Shown here one piece after another: positions 16,655-25,982 of a stretch of DNA of 64,000 bases. How positions within the stretch are numbered: the stretch's first letter is position 1; each line of letters starts with the position of its first letter. The notes below the pieces were generated by a model. It saw only the letters and a program-made list of their open reading frames with translations. It ran no database searches and was not told the DNA's origin. The translations under genes were made by a program, and so were the position numbers. Source of the stretch: Methylovirgula sp. 4M-Z18 (GTDB taxonomy: Bacteria; Pseudomonadota; Alphaproteobacteria; Rhizobiales; Beijerinckiaceae); NCBI RefSeq assembly GCF_037890675.1, contig NZ_CP149574.1, positions 248,001-312,000 of the forward strand. The letters run 5' to 3'.

Positions 16655-18715
16655 ATGACGCGCAGCAATTTCTCCCGCCTTCTGGCGCCGCACAGTATCG
16701 CCGTGATCGGCGGGCGCGAGGCCGAGGAGGTGGTGCGTCAGTGCCGGCGGATCGGCTTTTCCGGTCCGATCTGGCCGGTCAATCCGAAGCGCGAGGAGAT
16801 GGACGGCATCGCGTGCTTCACCTCGATCGCAGACATTCCCGGCACGCCCGACGCCACTTTCATCGCGGTGCCGCGTGAGGCCAGCGTTGCCGCGATTGCT
16901 GACCTCGCGCAGCGCGGCACCGGCGGTGCGGTCTGCTACGCGTCGGGCTTTGCCGAATATGATGAGACCGGCGCGGCCCTACAGGACAAGCTTGTCGCGC
17001 AATCGGGCGCGATGGCGCTCGCCGGCCCCAATTGCTACGGTTTGCTGAATTATCTCGACGGCGCCGCGCTTTGGCCCGATCAGCATGGCGGCACGCGCCT
17101 CGACCGCGGCGTTGCCATCATCACGCAATCGGGCAATATCGGCCTCAATCTCACCATGCAGCAACGCGGCCTGCCGCTCGCCTATCTCATCGCCGTCGGC
17201 AACAAGGCGAAGGGCGATATCAGCGATTGGATCGAGGCGCTGCTGCAGGACGAGCGCGTCACCGCGATCGGGCTGCACCTCGAAGGGCTCGGCGATGTCG
17301 CCGCTTTCGCCCGTGCGACCGCAGCGGCCCGCGCGAAGCGCATTCCGATCGTCGTGGTCAAGACCGGCCGCTCGCAGGCGGGCGCGGCTCTGACCATGTC
17401 GCACACGTCCTCGCTCGCCGGGCCCGACAAGCTCTACGACGCTCTCTTCGCCCGGCTCGGCATCGCCCGCGCGCCGGATCTGTCGAGCCTTTTGGAAACG
17501 CTCAAGCTGCTGCATGTCGTCGGTCCCCTGGCCGGGCGGCGGCTGTCGTCGATGAGCTGCTCGGGGGGCGAAGCCTCACTGATCGCCGATCTCGCCGAGA
17601 CCTATGGGCTCACGACACCGCCGCTGCCGCAGCAGGCAAAAGACGAGCTCGCCGCCGTGCTCGGGCCGAAGGTGAGCGTTGCCAATCCGCTCGATTATCA
17701 CACCTATATCTGGGGCGATCTCGACGCCAGCACCGCCTGTTTCACCGCGATGCTGCAGGCGGGTTACGACATCAATCTGCTCGTCATCGATTTGCCGCGC
17801 GAGGATCGCTGCAAAAGCAGCGATTGGGATGTCACCTTGCAGGCCTTCGCGGCTGCGCGCGCCAAAACCGGCGCCTGCGCCGGGCTGGTCGCATCGCTGA
17901 CCGAGTCGCTGCCCGAACATGTCGCCGATAAGGCGCTCGCGTGCGGCATCGTGCCTTTGAGCGGCTTTCATGAGGCGTTGACTGCCATTCGTCTGAGCGC
18001 CGGTGTCGGTGAGGCCTGGGCACGCGCCGAGCAAATCGACGTCAGGCCGGCACCGCAGCAGGATTCGGCGCATGCCGCTGCGCTGACGGAAGCTGCCGCC
18101 AAGGACGCGCTCGCCGCCTTTGGCCTCGTCACGCCCGAGCGCAGGATCGTCGCGCCGCATGAAGCGGCCGAAGCGGCGGCTGCGCTTGGCCTTCCCGTCG
18201 TGCTCAAAGCGTCGTCCGAAACCATCACCCACAAGACCGAGGCGGGGGCCGTGCGGCTCAACCTGCACTCAGCGGCGGAGGTGGCCGCAGCCGCAAAAGA
18301 GATGGCGCATCTCGCACCGCATCTGTTGGTCGAGCGCATGGTGAGCGGCGCGGTTGCCGAGCTGATCGTCGGCGTCACCCGTGACGCGCAATTCGGCCAG
18401 GCGCTCACCATCGGTGCTGGCGGCGTTCTCGTCGAGCTGATGCAGGACTCAGCAACGCTGCTGTTGCCGACCTCTCGCGCCGAAATCCTGCGCGCCTTAC
18501 AAGGCTTGAAAATCGCAGCGCTGCTGCGCGGCTATCGCGGCAAGCCGGCGGCCGATTTCGACGCGCTCGTCGGCGCCATCGAAAGCATTGCCGCCTATGC
18601 GCAAGCGCATCTCGCCGATCTCGTCGAACTTGATGTCAATCCGCTTCTGGCTTTGCCGGACGGTGCGGTGGCGGTCGATGCGCTGATCCGGCTGCATGGA
18701 GGGCACGATGGTTGA
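16655..18715 (+). CDS. ADP-forming acyl-CoA synthetase, fused subunits
   Basis: The 686-residue protein joins a CoA-binding domain (residues 5-130, PHSIAVIGG and [11 protein letters not shown]), a ligase-CoA domain with [11 protein letters not shown] and the phospho-histidine region MSHTSSLAG (His250), and a C-terminal ATP-grasp domain (about 475-686, [20 protein letters not shown]). Such enzymes interconvert acyl-CoA + ADP + Pi with acid + ATP + CoA. In this cluster it probably activates gamma-butyrobetaine or crotonobetaine, a job done by the AMP-forming CaiC in enterobacteria. The start at 16655, 5 bp after the dehydrogenase stop, avoids an implausible upstream extension. Confidence 0.88.
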   Translation: MTRSNFSRLLAPHSIAVIGGREAEEVVRQCRRIGFSGPIWPVNPKREEMDGIACFTSIADIPGTPDATFIAVPREASVAAIADLAQRGTGGAVCYASGFAEYDETGAALQDKLVAQSGAMALAGPNCYGLLNYLDGAALWPDQHGGTRLDRGVAIITQSGNIGLNLTMQQRGLPLAYLIAVGNKAKGDISDWIEALLQDERVTAIGLHLEGLGDVAAFARATAAARAKRIPIVVVKTGRSQAGAALTMSHTSSLAGPDKLYDALFARLGIARAPDLSSLLETLKLLHVVGPLAGRRLSSMSCSGGEASLIADLAETYGLTTPPLPQQAKDELAAVLGPKVSVANPLDYHTYIWGDLDASTACFTAMLQAGYDINLLVIDLPREDRCKSSDWDVTLQAFAAARAKTGACAGLVASLTESLPEHVADKALACGIVPLSGFHEALTAIRLSAGVGEAWARAEQIDVRPAPQQDSAHAAALTEAAAKDALAAFGLVTPERRIVAPHEAAEAAAALGLPVVLKASSETITHKTEAGAVRLNLHSAAEVAAAAKEMAHLAPHLLVERMVSGAVAELIVGVTRDAQFGQALTIGAGGVLVELMQDSATLLLPTSRAEILRALQGLKIAALLRGYRGKPAADFDALVGAIESIAAYAQAHLADLVELDVNPLLALPDGAVAVDALIRLHGGHDG

Positions 18716-19484
18716 TCCTCTCCACATTTCGCGTCACGGCCGCGTGCTGCAGGTCGTTCTCGACCGGCCGAAGGCCAATGCGATCGATGTCGCGACCAGC
18801 CGTGCTTTGTATGACGTGTTCCGCGCGTTCCAGGATGACTGTGATTTGCGTGTCGCCATCCTCACCGGCGGCGGCGAGCGCTTTTTTTCGGCCGGTTGGG
18901 ACTTGAAGGCGCAGGAGGCTGTCGATACCGACTTCGGGCCGGGCGGTTTTGCCGGCCTCACCGAATTTTGGGATCTCGACAAGCCGGTGATCGCGGCGGT
19001 CAATGGCCTTGCTCTGGGCGGCGGGTTCGAGCTTGCCTTGGCCTGCGATCTGATCGTCGCGGCCGAAGAGGCGGAATTCGCGCTGCCCGAAGTGACGCTC
19101 GGGATCGTCGCTGAATCCGGCGGCGTGCAGCGCCTGCCACGCCGTCTGCCGCAGCCGATCGCGATGGAAATGCTGCTCACCGGGCGGCGGATGGGCGCGC
19201 AGGAGGCGCATCGCTTCGGCCTCGTCAATCGCGTCGCGCCACGCGCTTCGCTCCTTGAAACGGCCCATGCGCTCGCGGCGCAGATTGCCGCGCATGCGCC
19301 GCTCGCCATCCGCACCAGCAAGGCGGTGGCACGCCTCGGCGAAGGCCGCTCGGTGCGCGAAACCTATGCCGCCATGCTCGCCGGCGAAGCACCCATCTAT
19401 CACGCGATGCTGACCTCGGAAGATGCGCAGGAGGGCCCGCGCGCCTTCGCCGAAAAGCGCGCACCGGAATGGAAGGGACGCTGA
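18708..19484 (+). CDS. caiD: Carnitinyl-CoA dehydratase (crotonobetainyl-CoA hydratase)
   Basis: The 258-residue crotonase-fold enzyme matches CaiD at many diagnostic stretches: [62 protein letters not shown] and the C-terminal [15 protein letters not shown]. It should add water to crotonobetainyl-CoA to give L-carnitinyl-CoA, reversibly. GGAGGG precedes ATG 18708, which overlaps the ligase stop by 8 bp. The similarity to the enterobacterial enzyme is the strongest single anchor for the carnitine assignment of the whole cluster. Confidence 0.95.
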   Translation: MVDPLHISRHGRVLQVVLDRPKANAIDVATSRALYDVFRAFQDDCDLRVAILTGGGERFFSAGWDLKAQEAVDTDFGPGGFAGLTEFWDLDKPVIAAVNGLALGGGFELALACDLIVAAEEAEFALPEVTLGIVAESGGVQRLPRRLPQPIAMEMLLTGRRMGAQEAHRFGLVNRVAPRASLLETAHALAAQIAAHAPLAIRTSKAVARLGEGRSVRETYAAMLAGEAPIYHAMLTSEDAQEGPRAFAEKRAPEWKGR

Positions 19485-20398
19485 TGAGCCTCTCCGCAAA
19501 CACCAGCGCTCCGGCCAACGCCTATCTGATCGGCGCGCTCTTCGTGCTCGCCGCCGGATTGACATGGAGCTTTACCGGCATCTTCACCCATCTCGCGCCC
19601 GATACCGATGCGTGGCAGTTCCTCACCTACCGTTGCATCGGCACGGCGCTCGTCTTCGTGCTGATCAACCGGCTGCAGGGGCACGGGTCGATCGTGATGC
19701 GCTTCTTCCACCTCGGCTGGATGGGCCTTCTCGTGAGCCTCGCCTTTGCGGTTTCGGCGACCTGCTTCATCGTCGCGATGAAGACGACGACGGTGGCCAA
19801 TGCACTGTTTCTGTCATCCTGTTCGCCCATTCTGTCGGCGGTCTTAGGACGCTTCGTGCTGGGCGAGAAGCTGAACGGCTTGCAACTCGGCGCGGTGATC
19901 CTCGGCTTCATCGGCCTCGCCGTAATCATGGGCGGCGGCATCGAGGCGGGCAATCTTGCCGGCAATATCTGCGCCTTTGTGTGCGCGGTCGGTTTCGCCT
20001 TGGCGAGTCTCGGCATGCGCTCCGCACAGACGCTCGATTTTCTGCCGTCGATTTTCGGCTATGGCGTGATGGGTGCGCTGTTCGCGGCGTCCATGTGTGT
20101 TGCGCACGGCACCACGCTGCTGCCGCCGCTGCCGCAAATCCTTGCGGCTTTCGCCGCCGGCTTCATCGTGATGGGCTTGGGCTTTCGCTTCTTCCTGCGG
20201 GGCGCGCAGCATGTGCCGGCGGTTGGGCAAACCGTTCTGGCGCAGACCGAAACGGTGTTCGGGCCGATCTGGGTCTGGCTGATCTTCGGCGAGCGACCGA
20301 CCGACGCGACGCTGGTCGGCGGCGTGATCATTCTGATCGCCGTCATTGCCATGGCCTATGCCGGCGCCAAGCCGCAGCCGCCGAATGTGGCGGCATAA
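19484..20398 (+). CDS. EamA/DMT-family transporter
   Basis: The 304-residue, ten-helix protein has two EamA repeats (about residues 10-145 and 155-298), with hydrophobic segments from LIGALFVLAAGLTWSFTGIF onwards. Its ATG shares one base with the caiD stop, so it is co-translated with the catabolic genes. EamA proteins usually export small metabolites. Here it might move carnitine, butyrobetaine or a by-product, but direction and substrate are unknown. No betaine ABC or BCCT carrier is seen in the cluster, which makes this the only local transport candidate. Confidence 0.85.
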   Translation: MSLSANTSAPANAYLIGALFVLAAGLTWSFTGIFTHLAPDTDAWQFLTYRCIGTALVFVLINRLQGHGSIVMRFFHLGWMGLLVSLAFAVSATCFIVAMKTTTVANALFLSSCSPILSAVLGRFVLGEKLNGLQLGAVILGFIGLAVIMGGGIEAGNLAGNICAFVCAVGFALASLGMRSAQTLDFLPSIFGYGVMGALFAASMCVAHGTTLLPPLPQILAAFAAGFIVMGLGFRFFLRGAQHVPAVGQTVLAQTETVFGPIWVWLIFGERPTDATLVGGVIILIAVIAMAYAGAKPQPPNVAA

Positions 20399-20431
20399 AC
20401 CAAATCAAACGAAACGAATGAGGAGAACGAG

Positions 20432-21394
20432 ATGTCGGATGCGGTGAAACAGGTGGCGATCGTCGGTGTGGGCGTGATCGGTGCAGGCTGGGCGGCGCGT
20501 TGCCTTGCGGCAGGGCTCGATGTGGTGGCCTTCGATCCGGCGCCCGACGGCGAAGCCAAGCTTCGTGCGGCGGTCGCCAATGCGTGGCCGGCCCTGACCA
20601 AACAGGGCCTCGCGCCGGGCGCCAGCGAACAGCGGCTGCGCGTCGTCGCGTCCTTGCCGGACGCCATCGCCAATGCGGATTTCATTCAGGAGAACGCCCC
20701 CGAGCGTGAGGAACTGAAGCAAAACCTGCTTCACGACATCGATGCGCATGCCAAGCCCGGCGCGATCATCGCCTCCTCCACCTCCGGCCTGCTGCCGACC
20801 CGCCTCGCGGCCAAGATGCAGAACCCTGAGCGGCTCGTCGTCGGCCATCCGTTCAACCCGGTCTATCTCCTGCCGCTCGTCGAAATCGTCGGCGGCGAAA
20901 AGACGAGCGCCCAGACGATCGAAGGCGCCAAGGCCTTCTACAAATCCATCGGCATGCGGCCGTTGCCCTTGAAACGCGAGATCGAAGGCTTCGTCGCCGA
21001 CCGCCTGATGGAGGCGCTGTGGCGCGAAGCCTTGTGGCTGGTGAATGACGACATCGCCACGACCGAGGAGATCGACGCGGCGGTCGTCTACGGCTGCGGC
21101 CTGCGCTGGTCGCTGATGGGCACGTTCCTGACCTTCCACCTCGCCGGTGGCGAAGGCGGCATGCGCCATATGCTGCACCAATTCGGCCCGGCACTGAAAC
21201 TGCCGTGGACGAAACTGGTGGCGCCCGAACTCACCGACGAGCTGATCGACAAGGTCGCGGACGGCTGCGAACACCAGGCCGCCGGCCGCGGCATCAAGGC
21301 GCTGGAGCGCCGCCGCGACGACTTCCTGATCGACCTCCTGGCCCTCGTCAAAAAATACTGGCCGGAGGCGGAGGGGCTGGAGGGGCGGATCTAA
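20432..21394 (+). CDS. lcdH: L-carnitine 3-dehydrogenase
   Basis: The 320-residue enzyme belongs to the 3-hydroxyacyl-CoA dehydrogenase superfamily: the NAD Rossmann motif [40 protein letters not shown] in the middle, and the C-terminal signature [20 protein letters not shown] typical of L-carnitine dehydrogenases. It oxidises L-carnitine with NAD+ to 3-dehydrocarnitine, the substrate of the first gene in this run. AGGAGAACGAG precedes ATG 20432. It closes the plus-strand catabolic cluster. Confidence 0.95.
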   Translation: MSDAVKQVAIVGVGVIGAGWAARCLAAGLDVVAFDPAPDGEAKLRAAVANAWPALTKQGLAPGASEQRLRVVASLPDAIANADFIQENAPEREELKQNLLHDIDAHAKPGAIIASSTSGLLPTRLAAKMQNPERLVVGHPFNPVYLLPLVEIVGGEKTSAQTIEGAKAFYKSIGMRPLPLKREIEGFVADRLMEALWREALWLVNDDIATTEEIDAAVVYGCGLRWSLMGTFLTFHLAGGEGGMRHMLHQFGPALKLPWTKLVAPELTDELIDKVADGCEHQAAGRGIKALERRRDDFLIDLLALVKKYWPEAEGLEGRI

Positions 21395-21451
21395 CGCCCT
21401 GCGCCGAAACCCAGCCGCTATCTTTCGGCGGCCGGTTGCGCCCTTCCGAAC

Positions 21452-22933
21452 TCAGTGCCCGTCCGGCCCAGAGCCGGCAGGCTCGAGGCGATCCGCACCG
21501 CCTTCGCCGCGCTGCATCGCCAGCAGCGATGCGGTGCCGGCTTTCTTGTGGTGACCGGAGATTTCCTCGCCGGCGTTTTTCGGCAACAGCCGGTGGAACA
21601 GCACCGAGGCCGCCGACACCAGCGCGACGGCCACGAAGGCGGGCGCGAAATCGGCGATGCCGAGGGCCGCACCACCATGCGCCCATTGCGTGATTTCGAG
21701 CACCAGCGCGGCAAAGGCGACGCCGACCGCGCCCGACAATTGCTGCACCACGCTGGCGAAACTCGTGGCGCTGCTCATCCGGTCCTGGCCGATTTCGGCA
21801 TAGGCGATGGCATTGAGGCTGGTGAATTGAAGCGACCGGAAGAAGCCGCCGGCAAACAGCACGCCGAGCATGACCGGCACGGAGGTCTGCGGCGTGAACA
21901 AAGCCGTCGCGCCGAGGAATAGCGAGCTGACCAGCGCATTGACGATGAGTACCTTGCGAAAACCGATCCGACGCAAAATTGGCTGGGCGGTGAATTTCAT
22001 CAGAAACGCGCCGGCCGCGGTCACGAAGGTGATTTCGCCCGATTGGAACGCCGAAAGGCCGAAGCCGAGCTGCAGCAGCAAGGGCAGCAGAAACGGCGTG
22101 GCGCCAATGCCGGTGCGGAACAGGAAGCCGCCGACGGTCGACGTGCCGAAGGTCGGGACCGCGAGAAGCGAGAGATCGATGATCGGATGCGGCGTCACGC
22201 GGGCATGCTGGGCATAGGCAGTGAGAAAGGCCGCGCCGACGGCGAGGAGGCCGGCGACCGCGGGGGGCGACAGAAGGTCGCGCTCGGCCATGGTCGAGAG
22301 GCCGAAAACGAAGGTCGAGAGGCCGATTCCTGAGAGGACGAAGCCTTTGGCGTCGAGCGGCGGCGGGTTGTCCTCGCGCAGATCGGGCAGGAAAATTGTC
22401 GCCAGGATGAGCGCGGCGACGCCGAAGGGCACGTTGATCCAGAAGATCCAGCGCCAATGGAAATTGGTGGTGATATAGCCGCCGATCAGCGGGCCGACGA
22501 TCGGGCCGATCAGCGCCGGGATCGTCAGATAGGAGAGCGCCCGCACCAGGTCGCTTTTGGGGACCGAGCGCAGGATCACGAGCCGGCCGACCGGCACCAT
22601 CATGGCGCCGCCCAGGCCTTGCACCGTCCGCGCCAGAACGAAGCCGGGCAGGGTGCTCGAAAAAGCACAAGCGATTGAACCGATTGTAAAAACCAGGATG
22701 GCCGCGCGAAACACCAGCCGCGCGCCGAAGCGGTCGGCGGTCCAGCCGCTGATCGGCACGAAGACCGCGAGCGACAAGAGATAGGCGGTGAAGGTCAGTT
22801 TCAAAGAGATCGGATTGACGCCGATGTCGACCGCGATCGCTGGCAGCGACGTGGCGATGACGGTCGAATCCATATTCTCCATGAACAGCGCGGCGGCGAT
22901 GACCAGCGGCAGCAGGAATAATTTGTTAGACAT
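21452..22933 (-). CDS. DHA2-family MFS multidrug exporter, third copy
   Basis: The 493-residue permease begins FLLPLVIAAALFMENMDSTVIATSLPAIA, the DHA2 motif D1 (L-D-x-T-V-x-x-x-x-L-P). GARLVFRAAILVFTIGSIAC, RTVQGLGGAMMVPVGRLVIL and LIGPIVGPLIGGYITTNFHW follow as motifs A, B and C. It is shorter than the other two DHA2 proteins here and has no adaptor or regulator beside it. It is convergent with lcdH and divergent from kup. Confidence 0.9.
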   Translation of the reverse strand: MSNKLFLLPLVIAAALFMENMDSTVIATSLPAIAVDIGVNPISLKLTFTAYLLSLAVFVPISGWTADRFGARLVFRAAILVFTIGSIACAFSSTLPGFVLARTVQGLGGAMMVPVGRLVILRSVPKSDLVRALSYLTIPALIGPIVGPLIGGYITTNFHWRWIFWINVPFGVAALILATIFLPDLREDNPPPLDAKGFVLSGIGLSTFVFGLSTMAERDLLSPPAVAGLLAVGAAFLTAYAQHARVTPHPIIDLSLLAVPTFGTSTVGGFLFRTGIGATPFLLPLLLQLGFGLSAFQSGEITFVTAAGAFLMKFTAQPILRRIGFRKVLIVNALVSSLFLGATALFTPQTSVPVMLGVLFAGGFFRSLQFTSLNAIAYAEIGQDRMSSATSFASVVQQLSGAVGVAFAALVLEITQWAHGGAALGIADFAPAFVAVALVSAASVLFHRLLPKNAGEEISGHHKKAGTASLLAMQRGEGGADRLEPAGSGPDGH

Positions 22934-23118
22934 TGACTTTGACGGTTAAAAGCGCCCCAATGTCTTTTGGACCGGTCGCGCGCGGAAAGCCAGGGGGCTT
23001 TTGCGCAATCTGGCATGCTTGCGGGGAATGCGACGAAATTCGGGCACCCCCTTTTCTCGCAACTGCGATAGGAGTATATCCGCGCGCCCACTGCCGCGCA
23101 GTTGGGGTTCACAGAAGG

Positions 23119-23133
23119 CTTCCCTCTGGGAAG
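23119..23133 (+). promoter_or_regulatory. Hairpin overlapping kup ribosome site
   Basis: CTTCCC (23119-23124) pairs with GGGAAG (23128-23133) around a 3-nt loop. The right arm contains the start of the AAGGA ribosome-binding sequence used by kup (ATG 23145), so the hairpin could limit translation. It is short, so a regulatory role is only a suggestion. Confidence 0.35.
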
Positions 23134-23144
23134 GACAGGTACAT

Positions 23145-25142
23145 ATGGCGTATTCTGGCGAACAGACGTCCGTCACTCCGGCCAGCAATATGGAGATCGC
23201 GGCCAAAGCCGCCAAACCCGGCAAACATCCCGCCCACGACCATTCCCAAAACGGCCATGATCATCACGAGCATGGCGGCCATCATAAGGCGAGCTTCTGG
23301 ATGCTGGTTCTGGGGTCGATGGGCGTCGTTTACGGCGACATCGGCACGAGCCCGCTCTATGCCATGAAGGCGGCGCTCGATCACGCCAAGAACACCGGGG
23401 TGCTGGAGACGGAAGTCATCGGCATCGTGTCGCTGCTGGTCTGGGCGCTGGTCTTCACTGTCACGATCAAATATGTGTTCTTCCTGATGCTCGCCGACAA
23501 CAAGGGCGAAGGCGGCACCTTGTCGCTGATGGCGCTGGCGCAAAAGGCGCTCGGCAAGCGGGGGCGCACGATCTTTCTCCTGGGCGTCGCGGGCGCGGCC
23601 CTGTTTTCCGGCGATGCGATCATCACGCCGGCGATTTCGGTGCTCTCGGCGGTCGAAGGGCTGACCGAAGTGTCGCCGGATCTCGACCGTTCCTACATTA
23701 TCCTCATTACTTTGGCCATTTTGATCCTGTTGTTCACGGTGCAAAAGAGCGGAACGGCCCGGGTGGCGGCCTTTTTCGGGCCGATCATGTTCGTGTTCTT
23801 CACGGTTCTGGCGCTGCTGGGTCTGTATCACATCGCCTATGACAATCCGCGCATCCTGCTCGCGCTCAATCCGCTCTACGGCCTGCGCTTCCTGTTCGGC
23901 AATGGCGCGACGGGCTTCGTGACCCTCGGTCTGGTCTTTCTGGCGGTGACGGGGGCCGAGGCGCTCTATGCCGACATGGGCCATTTCGGCCGTGCGCCCA
24001 TTCAATTCGCCTGGCTGGTGTTCGTTCTGCCGGCGCTGCTGCTCAACTACCTTGGCCAGGGCGCTATGGTGCTCGCCCATCCCGAAGCGGCGGCGGACCC
24101 GTTCTACGTCATGGCGCCGACGCAACTCCTGATCCCGATGGTGATCCTGTCCACGGTCGCGACCGTGATCGCGAGCCAGGCGGTGATCACCGGCGCCTTC
24201 TCGCTGGTGCGGCAGGCGATCCAACTCGGCCTCTTGCCGCGCATGGAAATCCAGCACACGTCGGCGGCGCAGGAGGGCCAGATCTTCGTGCCGCGGATCA
24301 ATTGGCTCATCCTGATCGGCGTGGTCTTCCTGGTCCTGCAGTTCAAGACCTCCGACAGTCTTGCCAATGCCTATGGCATCGCGGTCACCGGCACGATGGT
24401 GGTCACGACCTCGCTCGCCTTCGTGGTGGTCTGGAAATTGTGGCGTTGGCCACTGTGGAGCGCGATTCTGTTCATCGCCTTCTTCCTGTCGATCGACCTC
24501 GCCTTCCTCGCCGCCAATCTGGTGAAAGTGCTCGATGGCGGCTATGTGCCGCTGTGCCTCGCCGCCGGTGCCATGGTGGTGATGTGGACCTGGACGCGCG
24601 GCACCCATCTTCTGGAGCAGAAGACCCACCGCGATTCGACCCGCATCGCGGATCTCATCCGGCAATTGGAAAGTTCCAAACTGCCGCGCGTGCGCGGCAC
24701 AGCGATTTTCATGACCAGCGATACGGATGCTGCGCCCTCCGCGCTGATGCACAATCTCAAGCACAACAAAGTTCTGCACGAGCACAATGTGCTGATGTCG
24801 GTGCGGACCGAAAACTATCCGCGCGTCGCGCCGAAAAACCGCTTCGAGATGGAAAAGCTCTCGGACGAGTTTTCTCGCGTCATCGTGCATTTCGGCTATA
24901 TGGAAAGCCCGCGCATCCCCGTCGCGCTCGCCTCCTTGCGCAAATCGGGCGTGAAGTTCGATATCATGACGACGAGCTTCTTCTTGGGCCGCCGCACGTT
25001 GAAAACGTCGCCCACCTCCGGCATGCCGCTGTGGCAGGATAAATTGTTCATCCTGTTGTCGAAGCAAGCGACAACGGCGACGGACTTCTTCGCGATTCCG
25101 TCCGATCGTGTGGTGGAGCTTGGTGCGCAGGTGGCGGTGTAA
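23145..25142 (+). CDS. kup: KUP-family potassium:proton symporter
   Basis: The 665-residue protein has the KUP signature GVVYGDIGTSPLYAM (about residues 61-75), a 12-helix membrane domain to about residue 460, and a cytoplasmic C-terminal region. It imports K+ with H+. ATG 23145 follows AAGGACAGGT and is preferred over frames starting further upstream. The N-terminus before the first helix is unusual: nine histidines fall between residues 28 and 47. Its promoter must lie in the 211 bp shared with the divergent exporter. Confidence 0.95.
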   Translation: MAYSGEQTSVTPASNMEIAAKAAKPGKHPAHDHSQNGHDHHEHGGHHKASFWMLVLGSMGVVYGDIGTSPLYAMKAALDHAKNTGVLETEVIGIVSLLVWALVFTVTIKYVFFLMLADNKGEGGTLSLMALAQKALGKRGRTIFLLGVAGAALFSGDAIITPAISVLSAVEGLTEVSPDLDRSYIILITLAILILLFTVQKSGTARVAAFFGPIMFVFFTVLALLGLYHIAYDNPRILLALNPLYGLRFLFGNGATGFVTLGLVFLAVTGAEALYADMGHFGRAPIQFAWLVFVLPALLLNYLGQGAMVLAHPEAAADPFYVMAPTQLLIPMVILSTVATVIASQAVITGAFSLVRQAIQLGLLPRMEIQHTSAAQEGQIFVPRINWLILIGVVFLVLQFKTSDSLANAYGIAVTGTMVVTTSLAFVVVWKLWRWPLWSAILFIAFFLSIDLAFLAANLVKVLDGGYVPLCLAAGAMVVMWTWTRGTHLLEQKTHRDSTRIADLIRQLESSKLPRVRGTAIFMTSDTDAAPSALMHNLKHNKVLHEHNVLMSVRTENYPRVAPKNRFEMEKLSDEFSRVIVHFGYMESPRIPVALASLRKSGVKFDIMTTSFFLGRRTLKTSPTSGMPLWQDKLFILLSKQATTATDFFAIPSDRVVELGAQVAV

Positions 25143-25150
25143 AGGCGCTG

Positions 25151-25183
25151 AACGGAGCGCAGCCTGGAAGGCCGCGCTCCGTT
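25151..25183 (+). terminator. Hairpin between convergent kup and DUF2794 genes
   Basis: AACGGAGCG (25151-25159) and CGCTCCGTT (25175-25183) make a 9-bp stem, with a second inner GCC/GGC pairing. It sits in the 60-bp gap between the two stop codons, so it probably ends transcription from both sides, although no long T run follows. Confidence 0.65.
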
Positions 25184-25202
25184 CCTTCGATCCAGCGTCG
25201 GT

Positions 25203-25595
25203 TCAGCTCACCACCAGTTTCAACGACTTATCCAACACACGCAGCACGCGGGCCAAATCCGGCCCGCGTTTCAGGATCAGGCCCGTCGCGGCGATGACCG
25301 AATAGGCACCTTGTTTGCGAGTGAGGGCGGGATTTTTTTCGATCCGATAGAGCGGTACTTCGGACGCGCGGCGGAATATGGAAAAGACAGCCTTGTCGCG
25401 ATGAAAATCGATGGCGTAGTCGCGCCACTCACCGGCCGCAACCATGCGTCCGTAAATATTGAGGATTTCACTCAGTTCGCGGCGGTCGAAAGTGGTCTGT
25501 GTCGTGGTTTGGGTGGGGAAGGGGGTAATGACATCGCTCCTCGCCCCGTCCGGCCCTGACCGGACATCCTGATACGGCGGTTCAAGATCGCTCAA
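25203..25595 (-). CDS. DUF2794 family protein
   Basis: This 130-residue protein matches the DUF2794 family restricted to alphaproteobacteria: RRELSEILNIYGRMVAAGEWRDYAIDFHRDKAVFSIFRRA, then LYRIEKNPAL and AYSVIAATGLILKRG. The function is unknown. The start codon is TTG at 25595, chosen because AGGAGG lies 5 nt before it and no ATG fits. No signal peptide or membrane segment is seen. Confidence 0.85.
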   Translation of the reverse strand: MSDLEPPYQDVRSGPDGARSDVITPFPTQTTTQTTFDRRELSEILNIYGRMVAAGEWRDYAIDFHRDKAVFSIFRRASEVPLYRIEKNPALTRKQGAYSVIAATGLILKRGPDLARVLRVLDKSLKLVVS

Positions 25596-25763
25596 AAGCG
25601 CCTCCTGATCGAGGATTTATGACGGCATCATGAACCCAAGAGCGATTCCCAGCAAGAGTGTTTTGCGGGCCAAACTCCCCGAAAGCATGGCCCCCGATCA
25701 TAGGAAGGCAAATGTTTTTGGGAAAATGTAAATACCTTAGTTTTGCCCTTTTCTGGTCAAGGA
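25596..25763. other. Intergenic region upstream of the structured RNA
   Basis: This is the first part of a 457-bp gap between DUF2794 and htpG. It must contain the DUF2794 promoter (minus) and probably the promoter of the RNA at 25764-25959 (plus). An AT-rich patch lies at 25711-25745, but I find no convincing -35/-10 pair there. No coding frame in it looks real. Confidence 0.5.
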
Positions 25764-25959
25764 CCCGCCCCAGTGCGGGAGCTATATGCCCTCAAGTTGT
25801 CTCGAAGGCAGGTTTATTCTTCTTCGGAATTCGTCAGCCCCCCAGCCCCTCCGAAGAAGGGCGTTGAGCCAAGAAAAAGCACATTAGCTTTTTCAGTGCC
25901 ACTCGAAGGCGAGACAACGCGGACCGATGCAGAGCCCCCGCTCGCATCGGTCCTTTTTT
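25764..25959 (+). ncRNA. Putative structured small RNA with own terminator
   Basis: No gene occupies this stretch, yet it holds nested perfect dyads. GTTGTCTCG (25796-25804) pairs with CGAGACAAC (25910-25918) and encloses two hairpins, CTTCTTCGGA/TCCGAAGAAG (arms near 25818-25828 and 25850-25859) and GAAAAAGC/GCTTTTTC (25873-25894). This makes a three-way junction. A small CCCGC/GCGGG hairpin (25764-25779) precedes it. A 10-bp terminator stem with T6 (25921-25959) ends it on the plus strand only. Loops are C-rich (CAGCCCCCCAGCCCC), like anti-ribosome-site loops of alphaproteobacterial sRNAs. The 5' end is a guess, and I could not match it to a named RNA family. Confidence 0.6.
25921..25959 (+). 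terminator. Rho-independent terminator of the small RNA
   Basis: GGACCGATGC (25921-25930) and GCATCGGTCC (25944-25953) pair perfectly over 10 bp around a C-rich 13-nt loop and run into TTTTTT (25954-25959). On the minus strand the stem is followed by GCGTTG, so it works for plus-strand transcripts. The only possible upstream transcript is the non-coding stretch before it. Confidence 0.9.
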
Positions 25960-25982
25960 ATGCGCTTCCACGCCTCTTGAGG

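Noticed and set aside
25764-25959. 6S RNA, tmRNA, SRP RNA or cobalamin riboswitch as identity of the structured RNA
   Set aside because: The fold is a three-way junction rather than a 6S rod. There is no tag-coding or acceptor end, no SRP tetraloop motif and no B12 box, and the terminator cuts it off from htpG.
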